A DNA stretch of 64,000 nt. Source: Stanieria sp964562685 (GTDB lineage: Bacteria > Cyanobacteriota > Cyanobacteriia > Cyanobacteriales > Xenococcaceae). The translations under genes were made by a program, and so were the position numbers. The notes beneath the pieces were generated by a model. That model saw only the letters and a list, made by a program, of their open reading frames with translations, did not search any database and was not told the DNA's origin. The stretch is from the NCBI GenBank assembly GCA_964562685.1, contig CAZLUP010000015.1, forward strand, positions 6,939 through 70,938. The letters are read 5' to 3'. Below are positions 17,657 to 27,303 of the stretch, piece after piece; position 1 is the stretch's first letter; the number at the start of each line of letters is the position of its first letter.

Positions 17657-18295
17657 ATGAGACAAACAATTTGGATTGCCAGACATGGCAATCGTTTTGA
17701 TTTTGTTAACCCCCAATGGTTTAATGATGCTATTAGACGTTACGATCCGCCTCTATCTGAAGATGGTTTCATCCAAGCTCAACAATTAGGCAGCAGGCTT
17801 AAAGGAGAGCAAATTACTCAAATTTTTTCATCTCCTTTTCTACGGACTATTCAAACAGCTAACGAAGTTGCGGAAATACTAGATTTACCGATTAAATTAG
17901 AAGCAGGATTAAGTGAATGGCACAACGCAGATTGGATGAGTGAATTACCTCAAACCCATCCGAGAGAATATTTAGAAATTCATTATCCTCGGATTGATTG
18001 GACTTATCAATCTCAGATTTTTCCTCAATACCCCGAAAGTGAAAGAGAAGTAAATACTAGAACAATGGCGATCGCCCAAAAACTAGTTAGTAAATATACT
18101 GAAAATATTCTCTTAGTTGGTCATAGTGCTTCTGTATTGGGTGCTACCAGAGGATTGGTAACGGGCGATCCTGTTGTCAAAACTCCTTTATGTTGTTTAG
18201 TTAAACTAGTTCGCGAGCATCATCAATGGCATCTGGAATTAAATGGAGATACTTCTCACTTAAGTCTAACAGAACAGAAAGTTAGCTTGAATTAA
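17657..18295 (+). CDS. Histidine phosphatase superfamily protein
   Basis: 212 residues of the phosphoglycerate-mutase-like fold. The catalytic RHG (IARHGNRFDF), the SSPFLRTIQTA arginine motif and the second His in LLVGHSASVLGATRG are present. Substrate not predictable from sequence. It lies between two sigma-factor genes and converges with the second, 9 bp apart. Confidence 0.88.
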   Translation: MRQTIWIARHGNRFDFVNPQWFNDAIRRYDPPLSEDGFIQAQQLGSRLKGEQITQIFSSPFLRTIQTANEVAEILDLPIKLEAGLSEWHNADWMSELPQTHPREYLEIHYPRIDWTYQSQIFPQYPESEREVNTRTMAIAQKLVSKYTENILLVGHSASVLGATRGLVTGDPVVKTPLCCLVKLVREHHQWHLELNGDTSHLSLTEQKVSLN

Positions 18296-18304
18296 TCTTT
18301 AAAA

Positions 18305-19180
18305 TTATCCAAAGGATACTTCAAGTTGAATGGCTCGTTTTTTAAGCAGTTTCATTGCTCTATGAATAATTTGTCTAACTCGTTCACGGCTGATACCACA
18401 ACGAGTTCCTATTTCTTCGTAGGTTTTAGGAATACCATCATCAAGACCATAACGCAAAGAGATGACATCTTGTTGTTTAGGAGAAAGAGTTTCGAGTAGA
18501 CTGGCAATCTGGTTACTTCTTTCAGTTTCAGTCACAATTTCGGTAGGAGAAGGAGAATCAGTTGCTAAAATCTGAGCAAGCTCAGTTTGATTTTCATCAA
18601 TTTTGACATTAAGGCTTTTTAATTTAGTTTTTTGGGCTGCTGCTTTAATAATTCTAAGTTTTTTGAGATTTAATTTCATTTCTCTAGCTATTTCTCGTTC
18701 GGTAGGCTGTCTACCCAATTCTTGAGACAATTGACGAGTTATTTTTTTGATCTTATTAAGGTCTTGAATAATATGAATTGGTAAACGAATTGCTCGAGAT
18801 TGATTTGCGATCGCACGAGTTACGGCTTGACGAATCCACCAATAAGCATAAGTTGAGAATTTGTAACCTTTATCGGGATCGAATTTTTCGATAGCTCGAA
18901 TTAAACCCAAGCTGCCTTCTTGAATGAGATCGAGTAAAGATAAACCGCGATTTTGATATTTTTTGGCAATGGAGACTACTAAACGCAAATTAGCTTGAGT
19001 CATTTGTTGTTTAGCCAACTGTCCTTGTCTAACAATTTCTTGTTCCTCTGGGGTAAGTTGTTCTTTTTCTAGCAAAGGCAACATTAATTGTACTTGATTA
19101 GCTAAATCAACTTCTTGGGTTGCACTAAGAAGAGGAATGCGTCCAATTTGTTTGAGATAAATTTCGATGTTATTTGACAT
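18305..19180 (-). CDS. Second group 2-like sigma-70 factor
   Basis: 291 residues from ATG 19180 (MSNNIEIYLKQIGRIPLLS), preferred over the longer frame to 19234 because homology begins there. Region 2 (LVVSIAKKYQNRGLSLLDLIQEG; FSTYAYWWIRQAVTRAI) and region 4 (YEEIGTRCGISRERVRQI) are intact, while the segment between regions 1.2 and 2.1 is shorter than in the first sigma factor. It is likely a stress or nutrient sigma factor. Confidence 0.9.
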   Translation of the reverse strand: MSNNIEIYLKQIGRIPLLSATQEVDLANQVQLMLPLLEKEQLTPEEQEIVRQGQLAKQQMTQANLRLVVSIAKKYQNRGLSLLDLIQEGSLGLIRAIEKFDPDKGYKFSTYAYWWIRQAVTRAIANQSRAIRLPIHIIQDLNKIKKITRQLSQELGRQPTEREIAREMKLNLKKLRIIKAAAQKTKLKSLNVKIDENQTELAQILATDSPSPTEIVTETERSNQIASLLETLSPKQQDVISLRYGLDDGIPKTYEEIGTRCGISRERVRQIIHRAMKLLKKRAIQLEVSFG

Positions 19181-19193
19181 AATTAAACCCAAA

Positions 19194-19385
19194 TTAATTA
19201 ATAAGTAACATTTGTAATGTTTTTTCTCTAACAATTAGTTCAGAGCAAGGAATAATATTTTGATATAAACAAATAAATTCACTATAATCAGCTAAGTCAT
19301 CTAATCTAATCAGGTTTAAAATATTTTCAGCTGTTAACCAAATAATTATTTTAGATAAACCTTTTTTACTTAATATATGCGCCAT
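19194..19385 (-). CDS. Possible small protein upstream of sigma factor
   Basis: A 63-residue frame with mixed charged and hydrophobic residues (GLSKIIIWLTAENILNLIRLDD) that ends 13 bp before the sigma-factor start. Its composition is protein-like, but no Shine-Dalgarno or family match is apparent, so it may be spurious. Confidence 0.25.
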   Translation of the reverse strand: MAHILSKKGLSKIIIWLTAENILNLIRLDDLADYSEFICLYQNIIPCSELIVREKTLQMLLIN

Positions 19386-19441
19386 AATACTAGCGAGCGA
19401 TTTTTCAACTCCTAGATTTTTAATATGTAAAATAATTACCT

Positions 19442-19483
19442 GTGAACAGTACCCTGGCTTGAAAAGCCAGGGCTTGCGTTCAC
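19442..19483. repeat. Compound hairpin element
   Basis: An inner 9-bp stem (CCCTGGCTT 19452-19460 / AAGCCAGGG 19464-19472, 3-nt loop) is nested in an outer stem GTGAAC (19442-19447) / GTTCAC (19478-19483). It is more GC-rich than its surroundings and resembles hairpins left at insertion-sequence ends. Confidence 0.6.
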
Positions 19484-19624
19484 TTTGTAAATAAAAGGTT
19501 AACTATTTTAGATCGGCTCTAGAAAATAGTTAATTAATATAATTATTTGCCCGCATTAAAATGGTAAATATTTTATTTTAAAGAACAATCTTTCATCGGA
19601 TATATAAATTATTAGTAAATAGTC

Positions 19625-20155
19625 TTATTCTCCTGCTGACCAAGGTTGTAAAAAATCCGCATAAAGAGTTAAACCACCATCAACAAACAAAGTCTGACCT
19701 GTAATATAAGCTGCATCAGAAGAAACATTAATAATAATACCGCCTTGTTTAGTTGCTAAAAAATGTTTAATAGCTTCGGTGGCACAAAGATAAGTACCTC
19801 GTAAATTAACAGCAATTACTTGGTCAATTTGAAGAGAAGGACTAGCCTTTTGTAACCCGGCATTATTGATTAAAATATCTAAACTGCCTAATTTTTCAAT
19901 TACTTCTCGACACATTCTGACAACATCTTCAGCTTCAGAAACATCTCCTTCTACTGGTATTGCTTGTCCACCACAACTTCTAACTTGAGAACAATTCTGT
20001 TCAACTAACTTTTTAGTCTCATCAAGTTTATCAGGATCATTACGATAATTAAGAGCAACATTAGCACCTTCTGAAGCAAAACGTACAGCGATCGCTTGTC
20101 CAATCCCAGAAGTTGCACCAGTGATTAAAACATTTTTTCCTGTTAATCCTTTCAT
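19625..20155 (-). pseudogene. SDR oxidoreductase gene with in-frame deletion of the catalytic core
   Basis: 176 residues where glucose-1-dehydrogenase-like SDRs have about 265. The Rossmann motif TGATSGIG, NNAG and the end of the sheet (IIINVSSD) are present, then the sequence jumps to AAYITGQTLFVDGGLTLY, the normal C-terminus. About 80-90 residues, including the catalytic YxxxK, are missing without frame loss. A smaller gap follows QKASPS. It should not be an active dehydrogenase. Confidence 0.85.
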
Positions 20156-20279
20156 TGAATTTAAATTAGATAGAGTTTTTAAAATTTCTGCTCAACTTAC
20201 AAGCTACTTGCTTTTCAATATTTAGCAAGAGAAACTCCTCAATAAATCCTTCTCTAGTAATAAATAATTAATTTAATTT

Positions 20280-21353
20280 TTATCCATTAATTGATTGAGG
20301 TAGACAAACAGTAAAAGTAGTTCCTTTGTCTAATTCAGATTGAACGAAAATTTTCCCTTGATGAGTAGCAACAATTTGACGACAAAGATAAAGCCCTAAT
20401 CCTTTACCAGAACGCCGATGATTACCTTGATGATATCTTTCAAAAATATTTGATAAATTTTCAGGAGCAATACCAATACCTGTATCTTCTATTTCAATAA
20501 TAATTTGTCGATCTTTTTGAGATAAATTTATTTTAATATAACCATAATCAGTATATTTAATCGCATTACCAATTAAGTTAGCGATTAGTCTTCGTAATTC
20601 AATGCGATCGCCATAAATTTTGTTAACTTCTGGAGCTAAATCTTGTTTGATTTCCAAATTTTTTTCTGCTGCTAAAGGTTGAAGTTCAGCTACCACTTCT
20701 TTAATTAATGATTGAATTTCACAGGGGATAAAACTAAGAATCTTACCACCCACTTCATAGTGATGAGCTTCCAGCAGGGTATTTAACATTTGAAGAAGAT
20801 TGTCATTACTACTAATAATCTGAGTAATTGCTTCTTTCATTTCTGCTGTAATTTCGCCAAAAGCTTCTTGCTGCATCAAAGCTAACATTCGATTAGCTGC
20901 CACCAGGGGAGTACGCAAGTCATGAGTTAAACAAGAGACAAAATTTTCCCGTTGATCGATAGTTTGTTTGAGACGCAACATTGAACGAACCCGAGCTTGT
21001 AGTTCGTCAATTTGAACTGGTTTACGAATAAACTCATCTGCCCCTGCATCCAAACCTTCTACTAGACTAGATTCTTCTCTGGCGGTAATTAAAATAATGG
21101 GAATATAAGACAAATTAAGCTCTTGACGAACTCGGCGAGTTACTTCATAACCATCCATGCCAGGCATCATGACATCGAGCAGAATTAGAGCGGGCGGAGA
21201 TTTTTGAATTTGTCTTAAAGCTGTAGCACCATCATTAACTAAAACAACTTGATGTCCTTCTTGTTCCAAAGCTAGTTGAATCAAAAAAAGATTATCAGGA
21301 ATATCATCTACAGCTAAGATGTAGCCAGCCTTGACACTCTGCCGATCAGACAT
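20280..21353 (-). CDS. Receiver-histidine kinase hybrid
   Basis: 357 residues: N-terminal receiver (about 10-128, phosphoacceptor Asp60 in LILLDVMMPG), HisKA with His144 (LTHDLRTPL), and HATPase (N-box NLIGNAIKY, DTGIGI, GKGLGLYL). A kinase whose input is phosphorylation of its own receiver. Last of three closely spaced genes (62 bp after the previous one). Confidence 0.93.
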   Translation of the reverse strand: MSDRQSVKAGYILAVDDIPDNLFLIQLALEQEGHQVVLVNDGATALRQIQKSPPALILLDVMMPGMDGYEVTRRVRQELNLSYIPIILITAREESSLVEGLDAGADEFIRKPVQIDELQARVRSMLRLKQTIDQRENFVSCLTHDLRTPLVAANRMLALMQQEAFGEITAEMKEAITQIISSNDNLLQMLNTLLEAHHYEVGGKILSFIPCEIQSLIKEVVAELQPLAAEKNLEIKQDLAPEVNKIYGDRIELRRLIANLIGNAIKYTDYGYIKINLSQKDRQIIIEIEDTGIGIAPENLSNIFERYHQGNHRRSGKGLGLYLCRQIVATHQGKIFVQSELDKGTTFTVCLPQSING

Positions 21354-21415
21354 TTTTTACAAAAATTAATTTTAGGTTTTTTTAAATACTTTTCATTCTA
21401 TACAAAAGGATATAT

Positions 21416-22624
21416 TTAAACATTAGCCTTTCGAGGGATTTCAACTTCAAAGATTGAACCTTTTCCCAATTGACTTTGAACTGAAATTGTTCCTCCAATC
21501 ATTTTGACTAATGAGTCAGTAATTGCCAAGCCTAAACCTGTTCCTGAATATTTACGAGTAAAAGTTTGGTCGATTTGTCGAAACGCTTGAAAAATAGCTT
21601 TGAGATTTTCTGGTGCAATTCCAATGCCTGTATCTTCAACTGCGAGCGCAATTAAGTCGGAGTTAATTTCTGTGATAGTGACTTGTACTTCTCCGTGTTC
21701 AGTAAATTTAATCGCATTAGAAATTAAATTAATTAAAATTCGTTTGATACTGTGTTTATCTTGATAGACTATTTGATTGTTTAAATTAATGTCTGTTTTT
21801 AAGTCAATTTTTTGTTGGATTGCTAGAGAACGTAATTCTTCTACTGTAAGTAGAACTAGTTGAACTAAATCGAATTCCTGAAAAGAAAGTTCTAATTTAC
21901 CTGCTTCAATTTTGGAAAAATCGAGCATTTCATTAATCATATTAAGCAGGTTTTGACTATTGTTAAAAATACGTTCTACCAGATCTTGTTGTGTTTTAGA
22001 TAAAGGATCGGGATACTGACGTAATAATAATTGCGAAAAACCCATAATTGCGTTCATTGGAGTCCGCAATTCATGAGACATAGTTGCTAAAAACTGAGAT
22101 TTAAGATTATAAGCTTCTTGTAATTCGAGATTTTTTAACTGAATTTGTTGTTGTTTTTGTTCTAATTCTTTATTTTTTTCTAATAATAATTCGTTAGTTT
22201 GGCGTAGTTGATGATTTGCGATCGCAACTGCTTTTTCTGCTTGATAAAGACGAATAGCATTTTTAATAGATTTACTAAGAGTAAGCGGATCAATTTTGCT
22301 TTTGGCAAGATAGTCCGACGCTCCCGCTTTCATGATTTCTACAGCAATTTCTTCATCTCCTTGTCCTGTTAACACAATGAAAGGAGTATCTATTTTTAGT
22401 TGTTTAATTTGACTGATTAATTCTAAACCAGTACAGTCGGGCAAGCGGTAATCAAGTAAAATAATTTCAAAAGATTGCTCAACCAAATTAGCTATTGCCG
22501 ACTTACTAGCATCAGCTTCAGTAAGTTCGATTTTTAATGGGGTTTTTTTAAGGGCGCGTTTAACTGCAATACGATCTACTTCATCATCATCTACTAATAA
22601 AATTTTTAAATTGTCATAAGTCAT
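21416..22624 (-). CDS. Receiver-coiled coil-histidine kinase hybrid
   Basis: 402 residues: receiver (about 5-122, Asp58 in IILLDYRLPD), a coiled coil (about 128-175, rich in Gln/Leu/Glu), HisKA with His184 (MSHELRTPM) and HATPase ending in the G-box TGLGLAI. Same architecture as its downstream neighbour but with the linker helix. It follows the Rcp1-like gene by 38 bp, so the three form an operon. Confidence 0.93.
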   Translation of the reverse strand: MTYDNLKILLVDDDEVDRIAVKRALKKTPLKIELTEADASKSAIANLVEQSFEIILLDYRLPDCTGLELISQIKQLKIDTPFIVLTGQGDEEIAVEIMKAGASDYLAKSKIDPLTLSKSIKNAIRLYQAEKAVAIANHQLRQTNELLLEKNKELEQKQQQIQLKNLELQEAYNLKSQFLATMSHELRTPMNAIMGFSQLLLRQYPDPLSKTQQDLVERIFNNSQNLLNMINEMLDFSKIEAGKLELSFQEFDLVQLVLLTVEELRSLAIQQKIDLKTDINLNNQIVYQDKHSIKRILINLISNAIKFTEHGEVQVTITEINSDLIALAVEDTGIGIAPENLKAIFQAFRQIDQTFTRKYSGTGLGLAITDSLVKMIGGTISVQSQLGKGSIFEVEIPRKANV

Positions 22625-22662
22625 TGGTTATATTTATTGTTCTGGCTGGTTGCTGACCGCAA

Positions 22663-23094
22663 TTAAGGCATCTCACACAAAGTCCAGTACTTGTTTAAAG
22701 TACTCATTACTTCAGCGAAATTAGCAAATGTAACTGGTTTGAGAATATAACCTGCTACATTCAAGTTGTAGGCTTCAATTCTATCTTTGTCTTCGTCAGA
22801 GGTAGTCATGACAATGACTGGGGTTGGTCTTAATTCGGGATCTTCTCGAAGTTTATGAAGAAACTCTAGCCCATTCATTTTGGGCATATTAAGATCCAAT
22901 AAAATCAACCGTCGTGTTTTAGGGACTACCGGGGGTTGATTGTCATGAGAACGTAACATTTCTAAGGCTTCTAAACCATTTTCTGCTACGTAAAGAGGGT
23001 TGGTAATATGGTTTTTTTTAAACGCTCTTCTCACATTCATGACATCAACTTGGTCGTCTTCAATGAGCAAGATATTAATGATTTTTTCCTCCAT
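22663..23094 (-). CDS. Rcp1-like single-domain response regulator
   Basis: 143 residues, receiver only. Acidic pocket IEDD, phosphoacceptor Asp67 (LILLDLNMPKMNG), conserved T/K (MTTSDE, LKPV). The extended loop between beta-3-preceding helix and phosphorylation site and the sequence NVRRAFKKN resemble cyanobacterial phytochrome regulators (Rcp1/RcpA). Its likely partner is the phytochrome-type kinase encoded upstream. Confidence 0.9.
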   Translation of the reverse strand: MEEKIINILLIEDDQVDVMNVRRAFKKNHITNPLYVAENGLEALEMLRSHDNQPPVVPKTRRLILLDLNMPKMNGLEFLHKLREDPELRPTPVIVMTTSDEDKDRIEAYNLNVAGYILKPVTFANFAEVMSTLNKYWTLCEMP

Positions 23095-23472
23095 TATTCT
23101 CCTAACAAGATCTTGAATATATTATTGATTTAATTGTGATGGGAGTAATATTTTTAACTTAAATCCTTAGATTAACTCTTTTTTTCTATTTTGTCTAAAC
23201 CAGGCAATGTTAGAGTGTTCTAAGGAACAAGGTTAAATTCAAGATTACCCGACACTCATCAACAAAATTAACAAGATCATAATTATGTTAAAAAGTTTTT
23301 AAAAACCTTGCCTCGGCTAAAAGATATAGAATTAAATAAAGTTTTGATTAAGTTAATTTGCTAAGAAATTTACTTTTTCAAGCTCCGCTTTTTGGTTGTT
23401 ATTAGTTAATTTTAATCAAGTTTTAGTTTAAGGCTTACTGCTGTGAATCTGGCTGATTAGTTTACGAAAAAA
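23095..23472. other. Intergenic region, promoter of the receiver/hybrid operon
   Basis: 378 bp, AT-rich, no ORF or RNA recognised. Separates the four-PAS kinase gene from the three-gene operon. Confidence 0.5.
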
Positions 23473-26217
23473 TTAGTTTTTTTTCCAAGTAAACCGAAAG
23501 CTAGTTCCTTGTCCTAGTTGTGATTTTATTGCGATCGCTCCTCCTTGATTTTCTACGGCTTTTTTAACAATTGATAATCCAATACCTGTGCTTTCTTTGT
23601 TGTCTCTTGCATCCAAGGTTTGAAAAATCGTGAAGATTCTATCATGATATTTAGGATCGATCCCTTTCCCATCATCAGTAATGGTAAATTCATAAAAATT
23701 TTCTTGTTCAACCACAGAGATAGAAACTTTACCATCTTGACGTGGATGATGCTTAATAGCGTTGTCAATCAAATTGCTCAAAGTCTGCTGCAAAGGCAAT
23801 AATTGGGTTCGGAAAGTAGGCATTTCTCCAATAATTTCAATGGTAAATTCGGGTGGTATTACCATTGAATCAATGATCTCGTTCAAAAGTCGCTCAACAG
23901 AGACTATTTGAGATTCTGAGTTGACTCGACCCACGCGAGAATAAGCCAGTAAACCATTGATCAAATTTTCGAGTCGGTGGACTCTGCCCCGCAATAAGTT
24001 TAAATTGTGTCTGGTATCGTCGTCGAGTTTATCTTCTAAGTCTTCTTCGAGCCACTCCGATAAATTTGCGATCGCTCTCAATGGTGCTTTAAGATCATGA
24101 GAAGCCACATAGGCAAATTGATCCAATTCTTGATTGCGTTTTTCAAGTTGACTAGTTGTGGCTAGCAAAATCTTATTGACTTGTTCTAATTGAGAAGTGC
24201 GTTGTCTGACTCTTGCTTCTAATTCTTCGTTAAGTTGGGCAAGAGCAGCTTGAGCTTGTTTACGTTCGGTAATATCGGTTTCTGCACCAACCATGCGTAA
24301 GATCTGACCAATTTCATCCCAAACTGCCTGTCCTTGGGTAAGAATCCAACGATAAGAACCATCACGATGTAAAGTTCGATATTCCAGATGAAAAGGAAGC
24401 CGTTTGGTAAAGTGTTGCTCTAAAGCTTTCATAACTAACTCATAATCATCAGGATGAATTAGTTCTGCCCATTGCTCAAAATTATCTCTAATTTCATCAT
24501 TGTGATAACCACGCATCTCTTTCCAGCGAGGCGAGTAATAAACTTCGTTAGTTTGGACGTTCCAATCCCAAATTCCATCTCCTGTACTTTGAATTGCTAG
24601 TTGCCAGCGTTGTTGGCTTTTTCTTAATTCTTCTTGAATTTTTTTACTAACTGTAATATCTCTACCTTCGGGAATTAATAAGCTAACTTGCCCAGTTTCA
24701 TCGTGAACTGGTTTGAGAGAAAAATCAATGGTGGCAATTCGATTGTTTGCCCCCATGACATCTACTTCATAACGAATAAACTCTCCTGATGCAGCTTGGG
24801 CAATTGCTTGTTGAAGTTGCTGTTGAGTTTGGGCATTGATCCGCCACCAAGGAGCTTCCCAAAAAGGACGATTGACTGCTTCTTCTAATTTAAATCCACC
24901 AAAATCAAGAGCAGTTTGATTAGCTTCTAATAAAGTTCCATCTGGTTTTAGTAAACCAATAAACTGAAACATCGAGTTAAAAATAGCTCGAAAACGTCGT
25001 TCACTTTCTCGCAAATCTTGTTCGATTTGCTTACGAGTACTAATATTTTCAATTAAAGCAACAAAATATAAAGGTTGATTTTGTCCATTTTTAACCACCG
25101 AGACACTGATACTGACCCAAACAATTTCACCTTGTTTATTGAGGTATCTTTTTTCGATTTGGCAGGAGTTAATTTCGCCTGCAATTAACTGTTCAACATA
25201 TAACAAATCTCGGTCTAAATCTGCGGGATAGGTAATTGATTGAAAATTAGTTGCCAATAACTCTGCTTCTGAATAACCCAACATCTGACATAAAGCAGCA
25301 TTAATTTCTAACCATTGTCCTTCTAAGGAGACAATCGCCATGCCAATGGCAGCGTTACTAAAAGCTTCTGAAAAACGAGCTTCACTTTCTTGTAAAGCTT
25401 GCTCAATTCGTTGACGTTCAGTAATATCGCGCATGGCTACTACTGCCCCTAACTTTTCGCCGTCGGGGGCAATAATCGGATCTCCATTAGCTAACAACAA
25501 ACGAGGTTTACCTTGTTTGGGAATGATCATCATTTCTACATTTCGGACTGCTTCTCCTTTTAATGCCCGAAACAAAGGAATGTCTTCTGAAGACATCATT
25601 GTCTGACCATCAGGTAAATAGAGATCGTAATATTGCGCCCACTCTTTACTAGGAATAGATTTTTGAGGTAAGCCGTGAAATTCTTGAGTTGCTTGATTAA
25701 ATAAAGTCAATAAACCATTTTGGTCACAGGCAACAATACCATCAGAAAGATTATTGAGTAGTGTCTTCAGAAAATGTTTTTCTTTGATTAATTCTGCTTC
25801 TGCTTGCTGACGTTCTTTAATTTGTTGTTGCATTTGTCGAGGAGAAGGTAACGCAACAATTTCTGGAATTTCTTTAATTAGAGCGATCGCAGTTAATAAA
25901 GAAACATAGGCGGTCATTGCCTTAAGATTTCCTGCTAACCAATAATTAGGATGCCATAAAGTCCAAATATCAAAGGCGTGACCGATGCCACAAGAAACAA
26001 TAAAAGCAGCAAATAACAAAAAAATCCCGTTAAATGGGATATCTGGTCGTTTCCGCAGGATATAAACTAACGTAAAAGGGATTGAAAAGTAAGACAACGC
26101 AATTACTGCGTTACTAAGCACATGCAGCCCTACTAGCCCCGGCTTCCATAAATAGCACATCCCGTGGGGCATAAAAGAAGAATTAGCCAAGAGAAGCTCA
26201 GTTAAGTTTAGCAGCAT
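23473..26217 (-). CDS. Ethylene-receptor-like membrane sensor kinase with four PAS domains
   Basis: 914 residues. Residues 30-125 contain three transmembrane helices that align without gaps to the plant ETR1 ethylene-binding domain: Tyr43, Cys76 and His80 occupy the positions of Tyr32, Cys65 and His69 (the copper ligands being Cys and His), but Asn36 replaces Asp25. Four PAS/PAC units follow (about 148-268, 280-400, 405-525, 535-655), a coiled coil, HisKA with His707 (SHDLKAPLR, phytochrome type) and HATPase (NLIDNAIKHH, DDGKGID, TGIGLSI). Ligand binding is unproven. Confidence 0.9.
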   Translation of the reverse strand: MLLNLTELLLANSSFMPHGMCYLWKPGLVGLHVLSNAVIALSYFSIPFTLVYILRKRPDIPFNGIFLLFAAFIVSCGIGHAFDIWTLWHPNYWLAGNLKAMTAYVSLLTAIALIKEIPEIVALPSPRQMQQQIKERQQAEAELIKEKHFLKTLLNNLSDGIVACDQNGLLTLFNQATQEFHGLPQKSIPSKEWAQYYDLYLPDGQTMMSSEDIPLFRALKGEAVRNVEMMIIPKQGKPRLLLANGDPIIAPDGEKLGAVVAMRDITERQRIEQALQESEARFSEAFSNAAIGMAIVSLEGQWLEINAALCQMLGYSEAELLATNFQSITYPADLDRDLLYVEQLIAGEINSCQIEKRYLNKQGEIVWVSISVSVVKNGQNQPLYFVALIENISTRKQIEQDLRESERRFRAIFNSMFQFIGLLKPDGTLLEANQTALDFGGFKLEEAVNRPFWEAPWWRINAQTQQQLQQAIAQAASGEFIRYEVDVMGANNRIATIDFSLKPVHDETGQVSLLIPEGRDITVSKKIQEELRKSQQRWQLAIQSTGDGIWDWNVQTNEVYYSPRWKEMRGYHNDEIRDNFEQWAELIHPDDYELVMKALEQHFTKRLPFHLEYRTLHRDGSYRWILTQGQAVWDEIGQILRMVGAETDITERKQAQAALAQLNEELEARVRQRTSQLEQVNKILLATTSQLEKRNQELDQFAYVASHDLKAPLRAIANLSEWLEEDLEDKLDDDTRHNLNLLRGRVHRLENLINGLLAYSRVGRVNSESQIVSVERLLNEIIDSMVIPPEFTIEIIGEMPTFRTQLLPLQQTLSNLIDNAIKHHPRQDGKVSISVVEQENFYEFTITDDGKGIDPKYHDRIFTIFQTLDARDNKESTGIGLSIVKKAVENQGGAIAIKSQLGQGTSFRFTWKKN

Positions 26218-26513
26218 TAGTTTAGTCAGAGAAATAGTCGATCTTCTGCAATAACCTAGTAAATTTTAACTAAAATTACTTTAAAAAAAGATGATTTAAA
26301 CAAAAAGGTACTAATATATAAAAAAAATAATTCTTCTTGCATCTATCTTGGGATAGATTTTTATCAGACAAAGAATAAGTCATGATTAAAAACAGATAAA
26401 TCTCTCACCAGATATATTTCCCCAGTAAGATGAAGTTGAAAACCGATTATTAGATATTCTATAAGGATTAGTAATTTAGCTCTACTTAATTTGTAATTAA
26501 TCTATCTATAGTA

Positions 26514-27257
26514 ATGAGTAAAATAAGCGTTGTTTTAATTGAAGACCATGACCTTAGCCGTATTGGTTTATGTGCTGCTCTCAAACAATATCCAGATATA
26601 GAAATTGTTGATAACGCTGCTAATGGTACAGCAGGATTACAAAAAATTAAAACCCATCAACCTGATGTAGCCTTAGTAGATATTGGTTTACCAGACATAG
26701 ATGGGATTGAAATAACCCAACAGTTAAAGCAATACCAAGCTGAAACGGACGGTTTCAAAACTAAAATTTTGATTTTAACCATGCATGACAGTGAAGATTC
26801 GGTCATGGCTGCTTTTGCTGCGGGTGCAGATTCTTACAGCCTTAAAGATGTCAGCATGGATAACTTAGTTCAAGCAATTCGCACTACCTATGAAGGGAAT
26901 TCTTGGATTGATCCTGCGATCGCTAAAATTGTTTTAAAACAAGCTAAGACTACTAAACCTATTATCCTTACTTCGGGAAAAACTGCACCACCAAGTGAAG
27001 ACACCTCTCATTCCCAATCAATTGATGCTGTCGAGGAAGAATATCAACAATTACTAGAAACTTATCCTTTGACTGACCGAGAATTAGAAGTACTAGAATT
27101 GATCGTGGCAGGCTGTAGCAATGCTGAAATTGCTGAAAAACTATATATTACCGTTGGTACAGTGAAAACCCACGTTTGTCATATTCTCAACAAGCTTTGT
27201 GCTGATGACCGAACTCAGGCAGCAGTTCGTGCTTTACGGGCTGGTTTGGTAAAATAA
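26514..27257 (+). CDS. NarL/FixJ-family response regulator
   Basis: 247 residues: receiver (about 4-122, Asp56 in VALVDIGLPD), a flexible linker (about 150-180), and a LuxR-type HTH (TDRELEVLELIVAGCSNAEI then LYITVGTVKTHVCHIL). DNA-binding output regulator. It is divergent from the PAS kinase gene (about 300 bp) and convergent with the carotenoid-protein gene, so it is a candidate partner of the former. Confidence 0.93.
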   Translation: MSKISVVLIEDHDLSRIGLCAALKQYPDIEIVDNAANGTAGLQKIKTHQPDVALVDIGLPDIDGIEITQQLKQYQAETDGFKTKILILTMHDSEDSVMAAFAAGADSYSLKDVSMDNLVQAIRTTYEGNSWIDPAIAKIVLKQAKTTKPIILTSGKTAPPSEDTSHSQSIDAVEEEYQQLLETYPLTDRELEVLELIVAGCSNAEIAEKLYITVGTVKTHVCHILNKLCADDRTQAAVRALRAGLVK

Positions 27258-27266
27258 GCCAAGGGC

Positions 27267-27303
27267 TAGTTTAAGTGGGCAAAGCCCACACTACTTTAAA
27301 CTA
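27267..27303. terminator. Bidirectional terminator between regulator and HCP genes
   Basis: Core stem GTGGGC (27275-27280) / GCCCAC (27284-27289) with loop AAA, flanked by outer arms TAGTTTAA (27267-27274) and TTAAACTA (27296-27303). It lies exactly between two convergent stop codons. Confidence 0.75.
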
